A stretch of DNA of 64,000 nt from Sphingomonadales bacterium (GTDB taxonomy: Bacteria; Pseudomonadota; Alphaproteobacteria; Sphingomonadales; Sphingomonadaceae): the NCBI GenBank assembly GCA_012032285.1, contig JAAURJ010000005.1, forward strand, positions 1 to 64,000, written 5' to 3'. Below, in pieces: positions 28,303-38,171 of the stretch. Numbering within the stretch: position 1 is the stretch's first letter; the number at the start of each line of letters is the position of its first letter. The notes below the pieces were generated by a model, which was not told where the DNA came from, did no database searches, and saw only the letters and a list, made by a program, of their open reading frames with translations. The position numbers and the translations under genes were made by a program.

Positions 28303-29443
28303 GCAACCAATTTGCCCTGACCGATGATCAAATGGCCATACAGGAAATGGCGCAGCGATTTACCGCCAACCATATCACGCCCTTTGCCGCCGAATGGGAT
28401 GCACAAAAGCATTTCCCAATTGATGTTATCAAACGCAGTGCAGAGCTCGGCTTTGGTGGTATTTATGTGGGCGAGGGTTCGGGCGGTATCGGCCTTGGCC
28501 GGTTGGAGGCGGCGATCATCATGGAGGCGATGGCTTATGGCTGCCCGGCTACTTCCGCCTATATCTCCATCCACAATATGGCCGCATGGATGATCGACAG
28601 TTTTGCTTCGGACGATTTGAAAAGTCGCTATTTGCCAAGTCTGATTTCCATGGAAAAATTGCCAGCTACTGCCTGACCGAACCGGGCAGCGGCAGCGACG
28701 CGGCGGCGCTGAAAACCACGGCAAGGCTGGACGGCGACCATTATGTGGTGAACGGCAGCAAGCAGTTTATTTCGGGTGCAGGCGTCAATGATGTTTATGT
28801 CTGTATGGTCCGCACGGGCGATGATGGCGCACGGGGGATTAGCTGCCTTGTGGTCGACAAGGATATGACGGGCCTTAGCTTTGGCGCACCGGAGAAGAAG
28901 CTTGGCTGGAATGCGTCCCCCACAGCGCAGGTGCATTTCGACAATGTCCGCGTGCCGGTGGCCAACCGTGTCGGCAGCGAGGGTGAGGGCTTTCGCTTTG
29001 CCATGGCGGGGCTGGACGGCGGGCGGCTGAATATCGGCGCGTGCAGCCTTGGCGGGGCGCAGCGATGTTTGGACGAGGCAATCGCTTATACCAAGGAGCG
29101 GCAACAATTTGGCCAAGCGGTGGCCGATTTCCAGAACACACAGTTCATGCTCGCCGATATGGCCACCGATTTGGAGGCTGCACGGGCGCTGCTTTATATG
29201 GCGGCGTGCAAGGTGACCGAGGGTGCGCCTGATAAGTCTCGTTTTTCTGCAATGGCCAAAAGGCTGGCGACTGATAATGGCAGCGAAATTGTGAATAAGG
29301 CGCTGCAGCTATTTGGCGGCTATGGTTATTTGCAAGATTATCCGATCGAACGTTTCTGGCGCGACCTGCGCGTGCATTCGATATTGGAGGGCACCAATCA
29401 AGTGATGCGGATGATCGTGGGGCGGGACTTGCTGAGGCAATGA
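28299..29443 (+). CDS. Isobutyryl-CoA dehydrogenase (acyl-CoA dehydrogenase), frameshifted
   Basis: FAD acyl-CoA dehydrogenase of valine breakdown, about 380 aa when repaired. The N-terminal half (MSNQFALTDDQMAIQEMAQRF to SLISMEK) lies in one frame and the C-terminal half (IASYCLTEPGSGSDAAALKT to EGTNQVMRMIVGRDLL) in another. One A missing from the A5 run at 28655-28659 explains it; A6 gives SMEKIASYCLTEPG. Catalytic Glu in SILEGTNQVMRM. The ATG 28299 overlaps the deacetylase stop, and the end overlaps the hydrolase start (ATGA). The pathway neighbours support isobutyryl-CoA as substrate. Confidence 0.9.
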
Positions 29444-30489
29444 TGATGAACGAAGATGTAATCCTCCAAAAACATGGCTGCATCGGCCATATCAGCCTCA
29501 ACCGACCGTCTGCGATCCATGCGCTTAACCTGCCCATGTGTCAGGCGATGATTGCCGCTTTAGAAGGCTGGGCCGCAGATGACGCGGTTGAAGCGGTGAT
29601 TATCGACCATAGCAGCGGACGGGGTTTTTGTGCGGGCGGTGACATCCGTATGCTTGCGACAAGCGGCGCAAAGGACGGCAAAAAGGCACGCCGGTTTTTT
29701 CGCACTGAATATCAGCTCAACCATTTGATGCATGAATATACAAAGCCGATTATCGCTTTCATGGACGGCATCACCATGGGCGGCGGCGTGGGCATATCAT
29801 TGCCGTCACGGTTTCGCGTTGCGACCGAAAACACCCGCTTTGCTATGCCCGAAACGGGGATAGGGTTGTTTCCCGATGTCGGCGGGGGCTGGTATCTGCC
29901 GCGGCTTGAGGGCCGTGTCGGACAATATCTGGCGCTAACCGGGGCGCGGCTGGATGGTGCGGAATGCTTCGCATTAGGGCTTGCGACTCATTATCTGCCC
30001 CCTGAAAATCTGGAGAAAGCAAAGGAGCGAATAGCAAAGGCTCCGGGCCGCATTTCCGGTATATTAGGTGACCTTTCGATCACAGCATCTGTAGCCAAAA
30101 TCACCGAGCATATCGACAAGATCAATCGCCATTTTGCAAGCGATAGTTATGAAGATATTCTGGCGTCATTGGAGGGCGACGAGAGCGATTGGGCGGCGAA
30201 GGAACGCGATACGCTGGGCACGAAATCACCGCAAACCTGCAAAGTGGCGCTGCGCCAATTAAAAGAAGGCGCTGCGATGCCCGATTTTGCGGCCGAGATG
30301 AAACAGGAATATGCCATAGGCGCCCATGTGGTGCAAAGGCATGATTTTATCGAAGGCGTCCGTGCCCTGATTGTCGACAAGGATAATGCTCCGCGTTGGA
30401 ACCCCGCCACTCCGGAGGAGGTGACCGATGCGATGCTGGACGAAATATTCGCGCCTTTGTCAAAGAAAGAAGAATGGAAACCCCTATGA
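29440..30489 (+). CDS. 3-hydroxyisobutyryl-CoA hydrolase (enoyl-CoA hydratase/isomerase family)
   Basis: Hydrolyses 3-hydroxyisobutyryl-CoA to free acid in valine degradation. 349 aa, longer than hydratases, as expected for the HIBCH group. Motifs: [29 protein letters not shown] (oxyanion hole), [50 protein letters not shown] with the catalytic Glu/Asp, and the C-terminal WNPATPEEV. It overlaps genes on both sides by ATGA, so the operon is translationally coupled. Confidence 0.92.
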   Translation: MMMNEDVILQKHGCIGHISLNRPSAIHALNLPMCQAMIAALEGWAADDAVEAVIIDHSSGRGFCAGGDIRMLATSGAKDGKKARRFFRTEYQLNHLMHEYTKPIIAFMDGITMGGGVGISLPSRFRVATENTRFAMPETGIGLFPDVGGGWYLPRLEGRVGQYLALTGARLDGAECFALGLATHYLPPENLEKAKERIAKAPGRISGILGDLSITASVAKITEHIDKINRHFASDSYEDILASLEGDESDWAAKERDTLGTKSPQTCKVALRQLKEGAAMPDFAAEMKQEYAIGAHVVQRHDFIEGVRALIVDKDNAPRWNPATPEEVTDAMLDEIFAPLSKKEEWKPL

Positions 30490-31268
30490 CTTACGAGACC
30501 ATATTGAGCGAAACCAAAGGCGCGGTGACGATTATCACGCTGAACCGGCCGCAAGCGCTGAATGCGCTATCGGGCGCGGTTTTGGAGGAGTTGATTAGCG
30601 CCTTTGCCGTTTTCGAGGCTGATGATAGCCAGCTTTGCGCGGTCCTGACCGGCAGCGGAGAGAAAGCCTTTGCCGCAGGCGCAGATATAAAGGAAATGGC
30701 GGACAAACCTGCCGCTGATTTTTACAATCAGGATTTCTTCTCCCGCTGGACCAGCCATCTTGTCAAGGCGACCCGTAAGCCATGGATTGCCGCGGTCAAT
30801 GGCTTTGCGCTGGGCGGCGGATGCGAACTCGCGATGATGGCAGACTTTATCATCGCGTCGGATAATGCCAAATTTGGCCAGCCCGAAATCAAGCTGGGTG
30901 TCGCGCCGGGCATGGGCGGATCACAGCGGCTGACCCGCGCGATTGGCAAGGCGAAGGCGATGGAAATGTGCCTTACGGGGCGGATGATGGATGCAACCGA
31001 GGCCGAGCGGAGCGGCCTAGTGGCGCGGGTGGTGCCGTTCGGTGAATTGATGGACGAGGCGCTGAAGACTGCTGAAACCATTGCATCTATGCCGCCAATG
31101 GCCGCAAAAGTGAATAAAGAAATGGTCAACGCCGCCTATGAAATGACGCTGGATCAAGGCTTGCTCCACGAACGCCGCCTGTTCCAGATATTGACCGCGA
31201 GTGAGGACAAGGCCGAAGGCATGGCCGCCTTCATCGAAAAACGCGAGGGCAAATGGAAGGGGCGATAA
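30486..31268 (+). CDS. Enoyl-CoA hydratase
   Basis: Hydrates methacrylyl-CoA or other short enoyl-CoAs. 260 aa. Crotonase motifs: [32 protein letters not shown] (oxyanion hole), and [52 protein letters not shown] with the two catalytic Glu positions. The ATG at 30486 overlaps the hydrolase stop; the longer track start lies inside the preceding gene. In this operon it fills the hydration step between isobutyryl-CoA dehydrogenase and the hydrolase. Confidence 0.92.
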   Translation: MTYETILSETKGAVTIITLNRPQALNALSGAVLEELISAFAVFEADDSQLCAVLTGSGEKAFAAGADIKEMADKPAADFYNQDFFSRWTSHLVKATRKPWIAAVNGFALGGGCELAMMADFIIASDNAKFGQPEIKLGVAPGMGGSQRLTRAIGKAKAMEMCLTGRMMDATEAERSGLVARVVPFGELMDEALKTAETIASMPPMAAKVNKEMVNAAYEMTLDQGLLHERRLFQILTASEDKAEGMAAFIEKREGKWKGR

Positions 31269-31269
31269 C

Positions 31270-32142
31270 ATGAAAATCGCCTTTATCGGCCTTGGCAATA
31301 TGGGCGGCGGGATGGCCGCCAATCTGGTGAAAGCCGGTTATGCGGTGCAGGCTTTTGACCTTTCGGAAGATGCGTGCGCCAAAGCATCAGAAAATGGATG
31401 CGCCATCTTTACCGATGCGAAGGCAGCAGTTGCGGACGTCGATGCTGTCGTTACAATGCTCCCCAATGGCAAAATTGCCGAAAGCGTATTTTCCGGCGAA
31501 ATAATTGGCTTAGCTCCGGCAAGGGCTCTGTTGCTTGATTGTTCAACCATTGATGTCGATACGGCGATCCGGATGGAAAATACAGCCCGCGCCTCCGGAT
31601 ATGATATGGTGGATGCGCCGGTTTCAGGGGGTATCGCAGCAGCAAATGCGGGCATATTGACCTTCATGGTCGGCGGCAGCAAGGCTGCTTTCAAACGTGC
31701 AGAGCCTATCCTGTCCGCGATGGGCAAGACAGTAATCCATGCCGGACAATCGGGCGCGGGGCAGGCGGCAAAAATATGCAACAATATGCTGCTTGGTGCG
31801 TCGATGATTGCAACGTGCGAGACGTTCAAACTGGCGGAAAAGCTGGGACTGGACTTGCAAACCTTTTATAACATAGCGTCCCAGGCATCGGGGCAGAATT
31901 GGTCGATGACAAGCTATTGCCCGGTTCCCGGTATTGGCCCGCACAGCCCAGCGGATAATGACTATAAGGGCGGCTTTGCCAGCGCCTTGATGCTGAAGGA
32001 TTTGCGTCTTGCTTTGCAGGCGGCGGCCTCTACCGGGGCTGATGTGCCAATGGGGAAACGGGCGGAGGAGCTATATGCTGCTTTTGTTGAAGGCGGGCAG
32101 GATGGCGTTGATTTTTCCGCCATTATTCGTTCGCTGGGTTAA
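31270..32142 (+). CDS. mmsB: 3-hydroxyisobutyrate dehydrogenase
   Basis: NAD-dependent oxidation of 3-hydroxyisobutyrate to methylmalonate semialdehyde, the substrate of mmsA upstream. 290 aa. N-terminal Rossmann motif IGLGNMGGGMAANL, the substrate loop DAPVSGGIAAANAGILTFMVGG, and catalytic Lys in GQAAKICNNMLLG. One base separates it from the hydratase stop. The start at 31270 replaces the track's 31201, which overlaps the hydratase in another frame. Last gene of the valine run. Confidence 0.94.
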   Translation: MKIAFIGLGNMGGGMAANLVKAGYAVQAFDLSEDACAKASENGCAIFTDAKAAVADVDAVVTMLPNGKIAESVFSGEIIGLAPARALLLDCSTIDVDTAIRMENTARASGYDMVDAPVSGGIAAANAGILTFMVGGSKAAFKRAEPILSAMGKTVIHAGQSGAGQAAKICNNMLLGASMIATCETFKLAEKLGLDLQTFYNIASQASGQNWSMTSYCPVPGIGPHSPADNDYKGGFASALMLKDLRLALQAAASTGADVPMGKRAEELYAAFVEGGQDGVDFSAIIRSLG

Positions 32143-32162
32143 ACCCGAACGGGTGTAAAGCC

Positions 32163-32555
32163 TTAGGCTTTTGGTTTAGCTTTCTCTATTTGTTGAAACT
32201 TCCCAAGGCCGCAGGCTTCACCTTGTTCGATGCGTCCGCCAAAATTTTGCAGGACGCGAATGATATCGACATTGCAAAGCTGCCCAGTCGTTACGCGATA
32301 AGAAAAGGCTTCTTCAAAACGCAGCCCCGAACACCCTTGCGGCATGGTGTTGCGATAGATTTTGCCATTGGTCATTTTGAAATCAATGCTGTTTTCATCG
32401 ACGACATGGGTGGACCGGATTTGCCGGATATTGAGGCAGTTTTTGGGCTCGCCAAGCGCGCGGATTTCCGCATCGCCGGTTTTACTCGCCGCCGCCGCTG
32501 CCATCCCGCCGCCCGCCAATGCGGCGGTTAGGATCAGGTAAGTTGTTTTTTTCAT
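32163..32555 (-). CDS. Small secreted protein, DUF6491-like
   Basis: 130 aa with a Sec signal (MKKTTYLILTAALAGGGMAAAAA). The mature part has CLNIRQIRSTHVVDENSIDFKMTNGKIYRNTMPQGC and LCNVDIIRVL, a pattern I associate with DUF6491 proteins of Sphingomonadales; its four cysteines are probably disulfide-bonded in the periplasm. Function unknown. It lies convergent to mmsB and just downstream of nth on the minus strand. Confidence 0.7.
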   Translation of the reverse strand: MKKTTYLILTAALAGGGMAAAAASKTGDAEIRALGEPKNCLNIRQIRSTHVVDENSIDFKMTNGKIYRNTMPQGCSGLRFEEAFSYRVTTGQLCNVDIIRVLQNFGGRIEQGEACGLGKFQQIEKAKPKA

Positions 32556-32582
32556 AGGCGCTCTCCTTTTCCGTTGCTTGGA

Positions 32583-33294
32583 TTATTTAGCCCGCTTTGG
32601 CTTAACCTTGGCTGACTTTTGCGCGGCCACCTTTAACGCCTTTGCCGCCGCGCTGCCCGGTTCGGGGGGTTTTGGGTTTATAGCGGCAAAGGTCGGCCAC
32701 CGGGCAACGCCAGCATTCGGGCGACCGCGCCTTGCAGATATAGCGGCCATGAAGGATCAGCCAATGATGGGCACCAACGCGAAAAGGGTGCGGTGTGCGC
32801 CTGTCGAGCGCCTTTTCAACGGCATCGACATTTTTACCGGGCGCAAGTCCGGTGCGATTCCCGACGCGGAAAATATGGGTGTCCACCGCAAAAGTTTCCG
32901 CCCCAAAAGCACAGTTCATTACGACATTGGCGGTTTTGCGGCCAACACCGGGCAGGGTGGTCAGCGTGTCGCGGTCGGCGGGCACTCGCCCGTCAAAGTC
33001 GCGTACCAATATTTCGGACAGGGCGATGACATTTTTCGCCTTGTTATTGAACAGTCCAATCGTCTTGATATGCTGTTTCAACCCGTCCAAGCCGAGCGCG
33101 ACCATCTGCGCCGGCGTTTTTACCTGTTTGAACAAGGCTCTGGTCGCCTTATTCACACCGACATCGGTGGATTGTGCGCTACAGGTTACCGCGACAAGTA
33201 ACTGGAACACATTGCCATATTCCAGCTCCGTTTCCGGCGCGGGGTTCTCCTCGGCAAGGCGGCGGTAAAATTCAAAGATATTGTCTTTTTTCAT
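32583..33294 (-). CDS. nth: Endonuclease III, 3' end frameshifted
   Basis: DNA glycosylase/AP lyase of base-excision repair. HhH motif LPGVGRKTANVVM with catalytic Lys, catalytic Asp in VDTHIFRV, and the 4Fe-4S cluster ligands C-x6-C-x2-C-x5-C in CKARSPECWRCPVADLC. The given frame ends at 32602 with PRTGQRGGKGVKGGRAKVSQG. Removing one base from the run at 32664-32673 yields PEPGSAAAKALKVAAQKSAKVKPKRAK and a stop at 32583, a basic tail much more like relatives. An inserted base in the G6 or T4 run is likely. The catalytic core is unaffected. Confidence 0.92.
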
Positions 33295-33377
33295 GTCCGC
33301 TGTTCATGCCGTTTATACTGACAAAATGCTATCACGAAGAGAATGAATTTGAGATTTTGAGCGACCAAAATATTTCT

Positions 33378-33412
33378 GGCCGCTGTCCTGAAACAAATCA
33401 GAATGGCGGCCA
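33378..33412 (-). terminator. Inverted repeat in the gap before nth
   Basis: TGGCCGC (33378-33384) pairs with GCGGCCA (33406-33412). On the minus strand it follows the stop of the alanine/lysine-rich protein gene and is followed by GAAATATTTT. This is a plausible but imperfect terminator. Confidence 0.4.
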
Positions 33413-33469
33413 GAGGGCTTTAGAACATGAATTTTATTCAGGGTGTTTGAATTGAAAAGAGGTCGCTGC

Positions 33470-33890
33470 TTAGCCTGCTTTTTTCTTCGCCGCATTGGCT
33501 TTGCGTGTGGCTGCGGCTTTTTTGGCGGCGGCGGAACGTTTTTCCTCGTCGGCTTTTGTGGATGCCCGTTTTTTAAGTGTAACCGTAGCGGCGACAGCCG
33601 CCGCTGCCGCAATTGCAACACCGCCTACGATAGCGACGCTTTTACCCGGATTTTCTTTTACCGCCTTCGCGGCTTTATCAGCGATTTTCTTACTATTTTC
33701 GGCAGCAGCCTCGGCAAGTTCGGACGCCCGTGCCTTGCCTTGGTCATAGCCCGATTTCATTTTTTCGCTAACGCTGTCCGACATTTCACTGCCCTTGTCC
33801 TTCACTTTTTCGGCTAGGCTTTTGATCGCGACGACAACACCATGCTCTTCGTTATTATCTTCGGCTACTGCTTCATTATTTTTTTGACAT
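33470..33890 (-). CDS. Alanine/lysine-rich amphipathic protein with one membrane segment, 5' end frameshifted
   Basis: The track gives 111 aa from a GTG. Thirty codons further up, ATG 33890 with AGGAT before it encodes MSK, then enters a T7 run (33879-33885, + strand). Removing one base there yields MSKNNEAVAEDNNEEHGVVVAIKSLAEKVKDKGSEMSD, about 139 aa in total. The chain has heptad-like helices (SELAEAAAENSKKIADKAAKAVKENP), a hydrophobic segment VAIVGGVAIAAAAAVAATVTL and a Lys/Ala-rich tail KKAAATRKANAAKKKAG. The plan resembles ElaB/DUF883 ribosome- or membrane-associated proteins and histone-like tails; no firm family. Confidence 0.6.
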
Positions 33891-33931
33891 TTTAATCCTT
33901 TCAGAAATTAAATTTTGATAGTTTCAAGGCT

Positions 33932-34461
33932 TTATTCAGACGCAAACTGGCTACGTTGCTCAGCATCGGCCATCAAGGAACGTCCTTGATCAATATCCGC
34001 TTGTGCTTTGGCTACTTCGGATTGCGCGGATGTTTGTTTTTTTGCGCTTTTTCCAAATCGGCACGACCATCTAATCGGCGATCATCATGCTTCGCCCATA
34101 AGCCAGCGACTTTATCGACTTGCCTGGCCCAGCGGGCGGCTTCTTGCGCATCGGCGAAATAAGGTGTTGCAGATGTCAGCTGTAGAAATTCAGCTTTCGC
34201 ATTTTCGCCAATTGCGCGGCCATTGTCCCTTTTGGACTGTGCATTGATAACATCCCTGCTTGCATCAGCCAATGATTTTTCTGCTTTTGCCCTGTTAGCG
34301 AGGCCTTTTCGTTCCAGCTTGCTGCCTTTATCCCATTGTTTTTGCAATTTCCCACTCACAATAGCGGCAGGAGCGATACCAGATTGCTGCGCAAATAATG
34401 TATTCGGTGCTGCGATTGCAAGCGAGGCTGCGGCAATGGTAAGGATTATTTTGTTTTTCAT
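33932..34461 (-). CDS. Secreted coiled-coil protein, 3' end frameshifted
   Basis: Sec signal (MKNKIILTIAAASLAIAAPNTLFAQQ) and a helical, charged mature part rich in Ala, Lys, Asp and Gln (KLERKGLANRAKAEKSLADASRD). The given frame stops at 34012 with HPRNPK. In the other frame after the A7 run at 34037-34043 (minus strand) the helix continues as TSAQSEVAKAQADIDQGRSLMADAEQRSQFASE with a stop at 33932. That is obviously the same coiled coil, so one A is missing. About 175 aa repaired. The start at 34461 has GGAG upstream. Function unknown; divergent from a LysR gene. Confidence 0.7.
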
Positions 34462-34556
34462 GTTAAGCTCCATCAATATTTTTATTTGCATAGTCTATTT
34501 TCAAATTTCGGTAAAACGGGATTGTAAGAATTTTAAATTCGGTATATCCAAATTAA

Positions 34557-35420
34557 ATGGATATTATGAGCTTTCAGACATTTCTTGCCGCAGCAGAAAC
34601 CGGAAGCTTTGCCAGCGCCGCACTTTCGGTGAATGCCAGCGCTTCGACCGTCACTGAGCGGATTAAACAACTGGAACATAGCACCGGAGTGCAATTATTT
34701 GATCGCGATAGAAGGGGGTGTAGGTTAACGGCGGCGGGACTGAAATTCCGTGATGCAGCGCGTCAGATTGTGCGTGCCTGGCAATTGGGCCTGCATGATG
34801 TTTCCTTGCCAGAACAATTCACCCGCACTGTTCATTTCGGCGGACAATATGCATTATGGGCTGATTATTTATTGTCTTGGCTGTCTGCGGCACGCCATGA
34901 TTTTGAAGATATCGCATTTTCAGTCACTTCTGGAGCTTCGCAGCGTTTGAACAGGGATCTTGCAGAGGGGCGACTTGATATTGCAGTCATGTATAACCCC
35001 GTCTTTCGCCGTGACGTGGCAGCGGAAATGCTATTTCGTGATCCGTTAATCCTTGTTGGCCCAAAAAAGGACAAGGATTGGCGCAGCCACTATGTCCATA
35101 TTGACTGGGGGCCTGCATTAAGCACAGAAATAGCGATCAACCATAATCTTCGTCCTGTTACCGGTTTGAATTTGGATTTGGGTGTGTTGTCCAAAGAATG
35201 GCTTGTTTTGAACAATATGTATGGCTTCATTCCCAAAAGCCTTGCTGTCGCTGATCTGGTGGCGGGACGGTTACAACATATAGATGAAGTTGGTGAACTT
35301 GAAAATGCGGCCTACATATGTTGGCGCCGCGGAATTGACAGTATAATCGAAGAAGATGTTATCGACCACTTAAAGGCCAGAATTACCAAACAATCCCTGT
35401 CCTTGACCTGCGAAGTTTGA
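34557..35420 (+). CDS. LysR-family transcriptional regulator
   Basis: 287 aa. The N-terminal winged helix is standard: FLAAAETGSFASAALSVNASASTVTERIKQLEHSTGVQLFDRDRRGCRLTAAG. The effector domain follows, with EGRLDIAVMYNPVFR. The effector domain is shorter than average and its ligand is unknown. LysR proteins often control a divergent neighbour; the divergent gene here encodes the secreted coiled-coil protein 95 bp away. ATG 34557 or 34566 could be the start. Confidence 0.88.
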   Translation: MDIMSFQTFLAAAETGSFASAALSVNASASTVTERIKQLEHSTGVQLFDRDRRGCRLTAAGLKFRDAARQIVRAWQLGLHDVSLPEQFTRTVHFGGQYALWADYLLSWLSAARHDFEDIAFSVTSGASQRLNRDLAEGRLDIAVMYNPVFRRDVAAEMLFRDPLILVGPKKDKDWRSHYVHIDWGPALSTEIAINHNLRPVTGLNLDLGVLSKEWLVLNNMYGFIPKSLAVADLVAGRLQHIDEVGELENAAYICWRRGIDSIIEEDVIDHLKARITKQSLSLTCEV

Positions 35421-35433
35421 CCTTAGTGCGCTG

Positions 35434-36162
35434 CTAAAGCCCCAATACACCCTTCATATCATAGCGTCCCTTTTCCTGCTTTGCCAGCCAGAGCGCCGCT
35501 TTTACCGCGCCATGGGCGAATATGCGGCGGTCCTGAGCGTGATGGGACAGGGTGATGGTTTCGCCGTCGGAAGCGAACAATATATCATGGTCGCCTGCGA
35601 TACTGCCGCCGCGGACCGCGCTAAAGCCTATTGCGCCTTTGGCCCGTGCGCCGGTTATGCCGTCACGGCCCCGCTCACTATGGCCTGCAAGGTCGATATT
35701 GCGGCCCTTTGCAGCCGCTTGTCCCAATAATAGCGCGGTGCCCGACGGGGCGTCAACCTTATGCCGGTGGTGCGCCTCTATAATTTCAATATCCCATTCA
35801 TCGGACAGCCTTCGCGCGGCCTCCTCCACCAAAAAGGCGAGCATATTGACGCCAAGCGATGTGTTTCCGGTTTGCAGCACGGCAATGTCAGCCGCGGCAT
35901 CATCAATCAACCAATGGTGCCGTTCCTCCAACCCTGTGGTGCCAATAACAATCGGCCGACCATGCACGGCGGCGGCGACAAGATTGCCCTCCAGAGCAGC
36001 CGGAGAGCTGAAATCAATCAGCACGCCGGATATGGCGGCCAAAGCGGACACATCGCCGCCTTGATCCACGCCGCCAGCGATTTCGGTTCCGGCCTCCTGT
36101 GCGGCGGTTGCTATTGCCTGTCCCATGCGGCCCTTGCTGCCGATTATCCCTATTTTTAACAT
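35434..36162 (-). CDS. dapB: 4-hydroxy-tetrahydrodipicolinate reductase
   Basis: NAD(P)H reductase of the diaminopimelate/lysine pathway. 242 aa. N-terminal GIIGSKGRMGQAI cofactor loop, VIGTTGL, and the signature EAHHRHKVDAPSGTALLLG with catalytic His and Lys. It ends 13 bp from the LysR gene (convergent) and starts about 30 bp from the divergent sirtuin gene. Confidence 0.96.
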   Translation of the reverse strand: MLKIGIIGSKGRMGQAIATAAQEAGTEIAGGVDQGGDVSALAAISGVLIDFSSPAALEGNLVAAAVHGRPIVIGTTGLEERHHWLIDDAAADIAVLQTGNTSLGVNMLAFLVEEAARRLSDEWDIEIIEAHHRHKVDAPSGTALLLGQAAAKGRNIDLAGHSERGRDGITGARAKGAIGFSAVRGGSIAGDHDILFASDGETITLSHHAQDRRIFAHGAVKAALWLAKQEKGRYDMKGVLGL

Positions 36163-36192
36163 AGCTTGTCCTGATCCTTACTTTTGTGCTTC

Positions 36193-36918
36193 ATGGCGGA
36201 CATGACACTGATACGCAATATTGTAATCCTAACCGGCGCAGGGATCAGCGCGGAAAGTGGTATTGATACTTTCCGGTCCGAAGGCGGGCTTTGGGAGCGG
36301 CACCGGATAGAGGATGTCGCCACACCCGAAGCCTTTATCCGCAACCCTGATCTGGTGCTGCGTTTCTATGATATGCGCCGAGAGGCGATCCAGAAAGCCG
36401 TGCCTAATGCTGCGCACCATGCGCTGGGCCGGTTGGAACGCGAATGGCATGGCGCCGGGCGCGGGCGGGTGACATTGGTAACGCAGAATGTAGATGATCT
36501 GCATGAACGCGGCGGATCGGGCAACCTGATCCATATGCATGGCACACATCTAACCGCATGGTGCTTGGCCTGTAATGGTCGGCCCGAATGGCGCGGGGCT
36601 TTGATCGACCGGCCCGCCTGTCCGATATGCGATAGCAAGGGCAGCCTGCGGCCCGATGTCGTTTGGTTTGGCGAAATGCCCTACCGGCTGGACGAAATTG
36701 ACGCAGCGTTGCGTGCGGCCGACCTGTTCGTCAGTATCGGCACATCGGGTGCGGTTTATCCTGCGGGCGGCTATGTCCGCCGGGCGAGGGCAGAGGGGAT
36801 CCGCACATTGGAACTGAACTTAGAACCGAGCAAGGGCAGCGATTGGTTTGACGAGGTCCGCTACGGTCCCGCGACCGAAATTGTGACGGCATGGGTGGAG
36901 GAGATGTTGGGATTGTAA
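36193..36918 (+). CDS. cobB: NAD-dependent protein deacylase (sirtuin, CobB type)
   Basis: Removes acetyl or succinyl groups from lysines using NAD. About 241 aa. NAD motifs TGAGISAESGIDTFRS, TQNVDDLHERGG, catalytic His in HMHGTHLTAWC, and the Cys4 zinc site CLAC...CPIC. The Tyr and Arg of the class III (desuccinylase) pair appear as FYDMRRE, so desuccinylation is possible. The track starts at TTG 36184; ATG 36193 or 36202 is more likely. Confidence 0.92.
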   Translation: MADMTLIRNIVILTGAGISAESGIDTFRSEGGLWERHRIEDVATPEAFIRNPDLVLRFYDMRREAIQKAVPNAAHHALGRLEREWHGAGRGRVTLVTQNVDDLHERGGSGNLIHMHGTHLTAWCLACNGRPEWRGALIDRPACPICDSKGSLRPDVVWFGEMPYRLDEIDAALRAADLFVSIGTSGAVYPAGGYVRRARAEGIRTLELNLEPSKGSDWFDEVRYGPATEIVTAWVEEMLGL

Positions 36919-36930
36919 GATTATCTGCGT

Positions 36931-37695
36931 TTAACCGCAACTCCTGCATTCTGGATCTTTGGGCAGTGTAATCGTCCGCATCGCCGGTTTTAACCCGTCA
37001 AAAATATGCAGCTTGCTGCCTTTTTCCCCCATAGGCGCCTCGCCAAAGCCGGTGAGGGTGCGGATGGCTTCCATCGCGGCAAAGCTGCCCATCATGCCGC
37101 ACATCGCGCCCAGCACGCCCTGTGTAGCGCAATCGTCGCAGTCGTCGGGATCATGCGCATCGCCCACGAAACAGCGATAGCAGGGCGCATCTTCTTGCCA
37201 TCCGGTGAAGGTCGCAATTTGCCCATGGAACTGCCCGATTGCGGCGCTCACCAACGGGATGCGTTCGGCAAGGCATAGGTCATTGACGATCAGACGGGTG
37301 GCGAAATTGTCGCTGCCGTCGATTACCACATCAACACCGCTCAGCAGGGTCGAAGATGTATCTTGATCAATTTTCTGCATGACGGGGCGGAAGTCTATAT
37401 CGGGGTTGATTGCCATTGCGGCGCGAGAGGCGGCCTTCACTTTGGCTGTGCCAATATCAGCATCGATGTAGAGGATTTGCCGCTGTAAATTCGACAGGCT
37501 GACGCTGTCATGGTCGATCACACTGATTGTGCCTATCCCCGCCGCCGCCAGATATTGGATGGCAGGACAGCCAATCCCGCCCGCCCCGATCAGAAGGACA
37601 TGGCTTTGCAGCAGCTTTGCCTGTCCCGCCCCGCCAATATCGCGCAACACGATATGGCGGGCATAGCGGTCCAATTGTTCATCGGTAAGAATCAC
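36931..37695 (-). CDS. moeB: ThiF/MoeB/HesA-family adenylyltransferase
   Basis: E1-like enzyme that adenylates the C-terminus of a sulfur-carrier protein (MoaD or ThiS). 254 aa. ATP site [22 protein letters not shown], Arg finger [22 protein letters not shown], and zinc Cys pairs CYRCF...CRSCG at the end. The start is GTG 37695 overlapping the dut stop (GTGTGA). Whether it serves molybdopterin or thiamine synthesis cannot be told from sequence. Confidence 0.88.
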   Translation of the reverse strand: MILTDEQLDRYARHIVLRDIGGAGQAKLLQSHVLLIGAGGIGCPAIQYLAAAGIGTISVIDHDSVSLSNLQRQILYIDADIGTAKVKAASRAAMAINPDIDFRPVMQKIDQDTSSTLLSGVDVVIDGSDNFATRLIVNDLCLAERIPLVSAAIGQFHGQIATFTGWQEDAPCYRCFVGDAHDPDDCDDCATQGVLGAMCGMMGSFAAMEAIRTLTGFGEAPMGEKGSKLHIFDGLKPAMRTITLPKDPECRSCG

Positions 37696-38171
37696 ACCCC
37701 GGTCGAGCCGAACCCGCCCACCCCGCGCGGCGTGTCATTAAGCTGATCTACCTCCACCAAATGACCATGAATAACCGGGGTCACTACAATTTGCGCAATC
37801 CGGTCGCCGATTTTGACAGCGAAATCCTCCTCGCCCAAATTGGCAAGTATCACTTTTACCTCTCCGCGATAGTCACTGTCCACTGTGCCTGGAGTGTTCA
37901 GCACGCTGATCCCATGTTTCAGCGCTAGGCCGGACCGAGGGCGCACCTGCACCTCAAAACCATATGGAATGGCAAAGGCGAAGCCAGTGGCAATCGCCGC
38001 CCTTCTGCCGGGACGCAGGGTGATATTTTCGGCGGCGCATATGTCCATGCCCGCTGCACCGGCGCTCTCATAGGCAGGTAAAGGCAGATTCGCTCCATTA
38101 TTGAGCCGTTTGACCATAATGGTTACAGGCATAGAGGCGACTACCGCTGTTTCTTCAATTTCCGATGACAT
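37692..38171 (-). CDS. dut: Deoxyuridine 5'-triphosphate nucleotidohydrolase
   Basis: Hydrolyses dUTP to dUMP, keeping uracil out of DNA. 159 aa trimeric form with its motifs in order: [49 protein letters not shown], and the C-terminal [10 protein letters not shown]-loop-like arm. It overlaps coaBC upstream by 17 bp and moeB by 4 bp. coaBC-dut is a frequent pair. Confidence 0.96.
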   Translation of the reverse strand: MSSEIEETAVVASMPVTIMVKRLNNGANLPLPAYESAGAAGMDICAAENITLRPGRRAAIATGFAFAIPYGFEVQVRPRSGLALKHGISVLNTPGTVDSDYRGEVKVILANLGEEDFAVKIGDRIAQIVVTPVIHGHLVEVDQLNDTPRGVGGFGSTGV

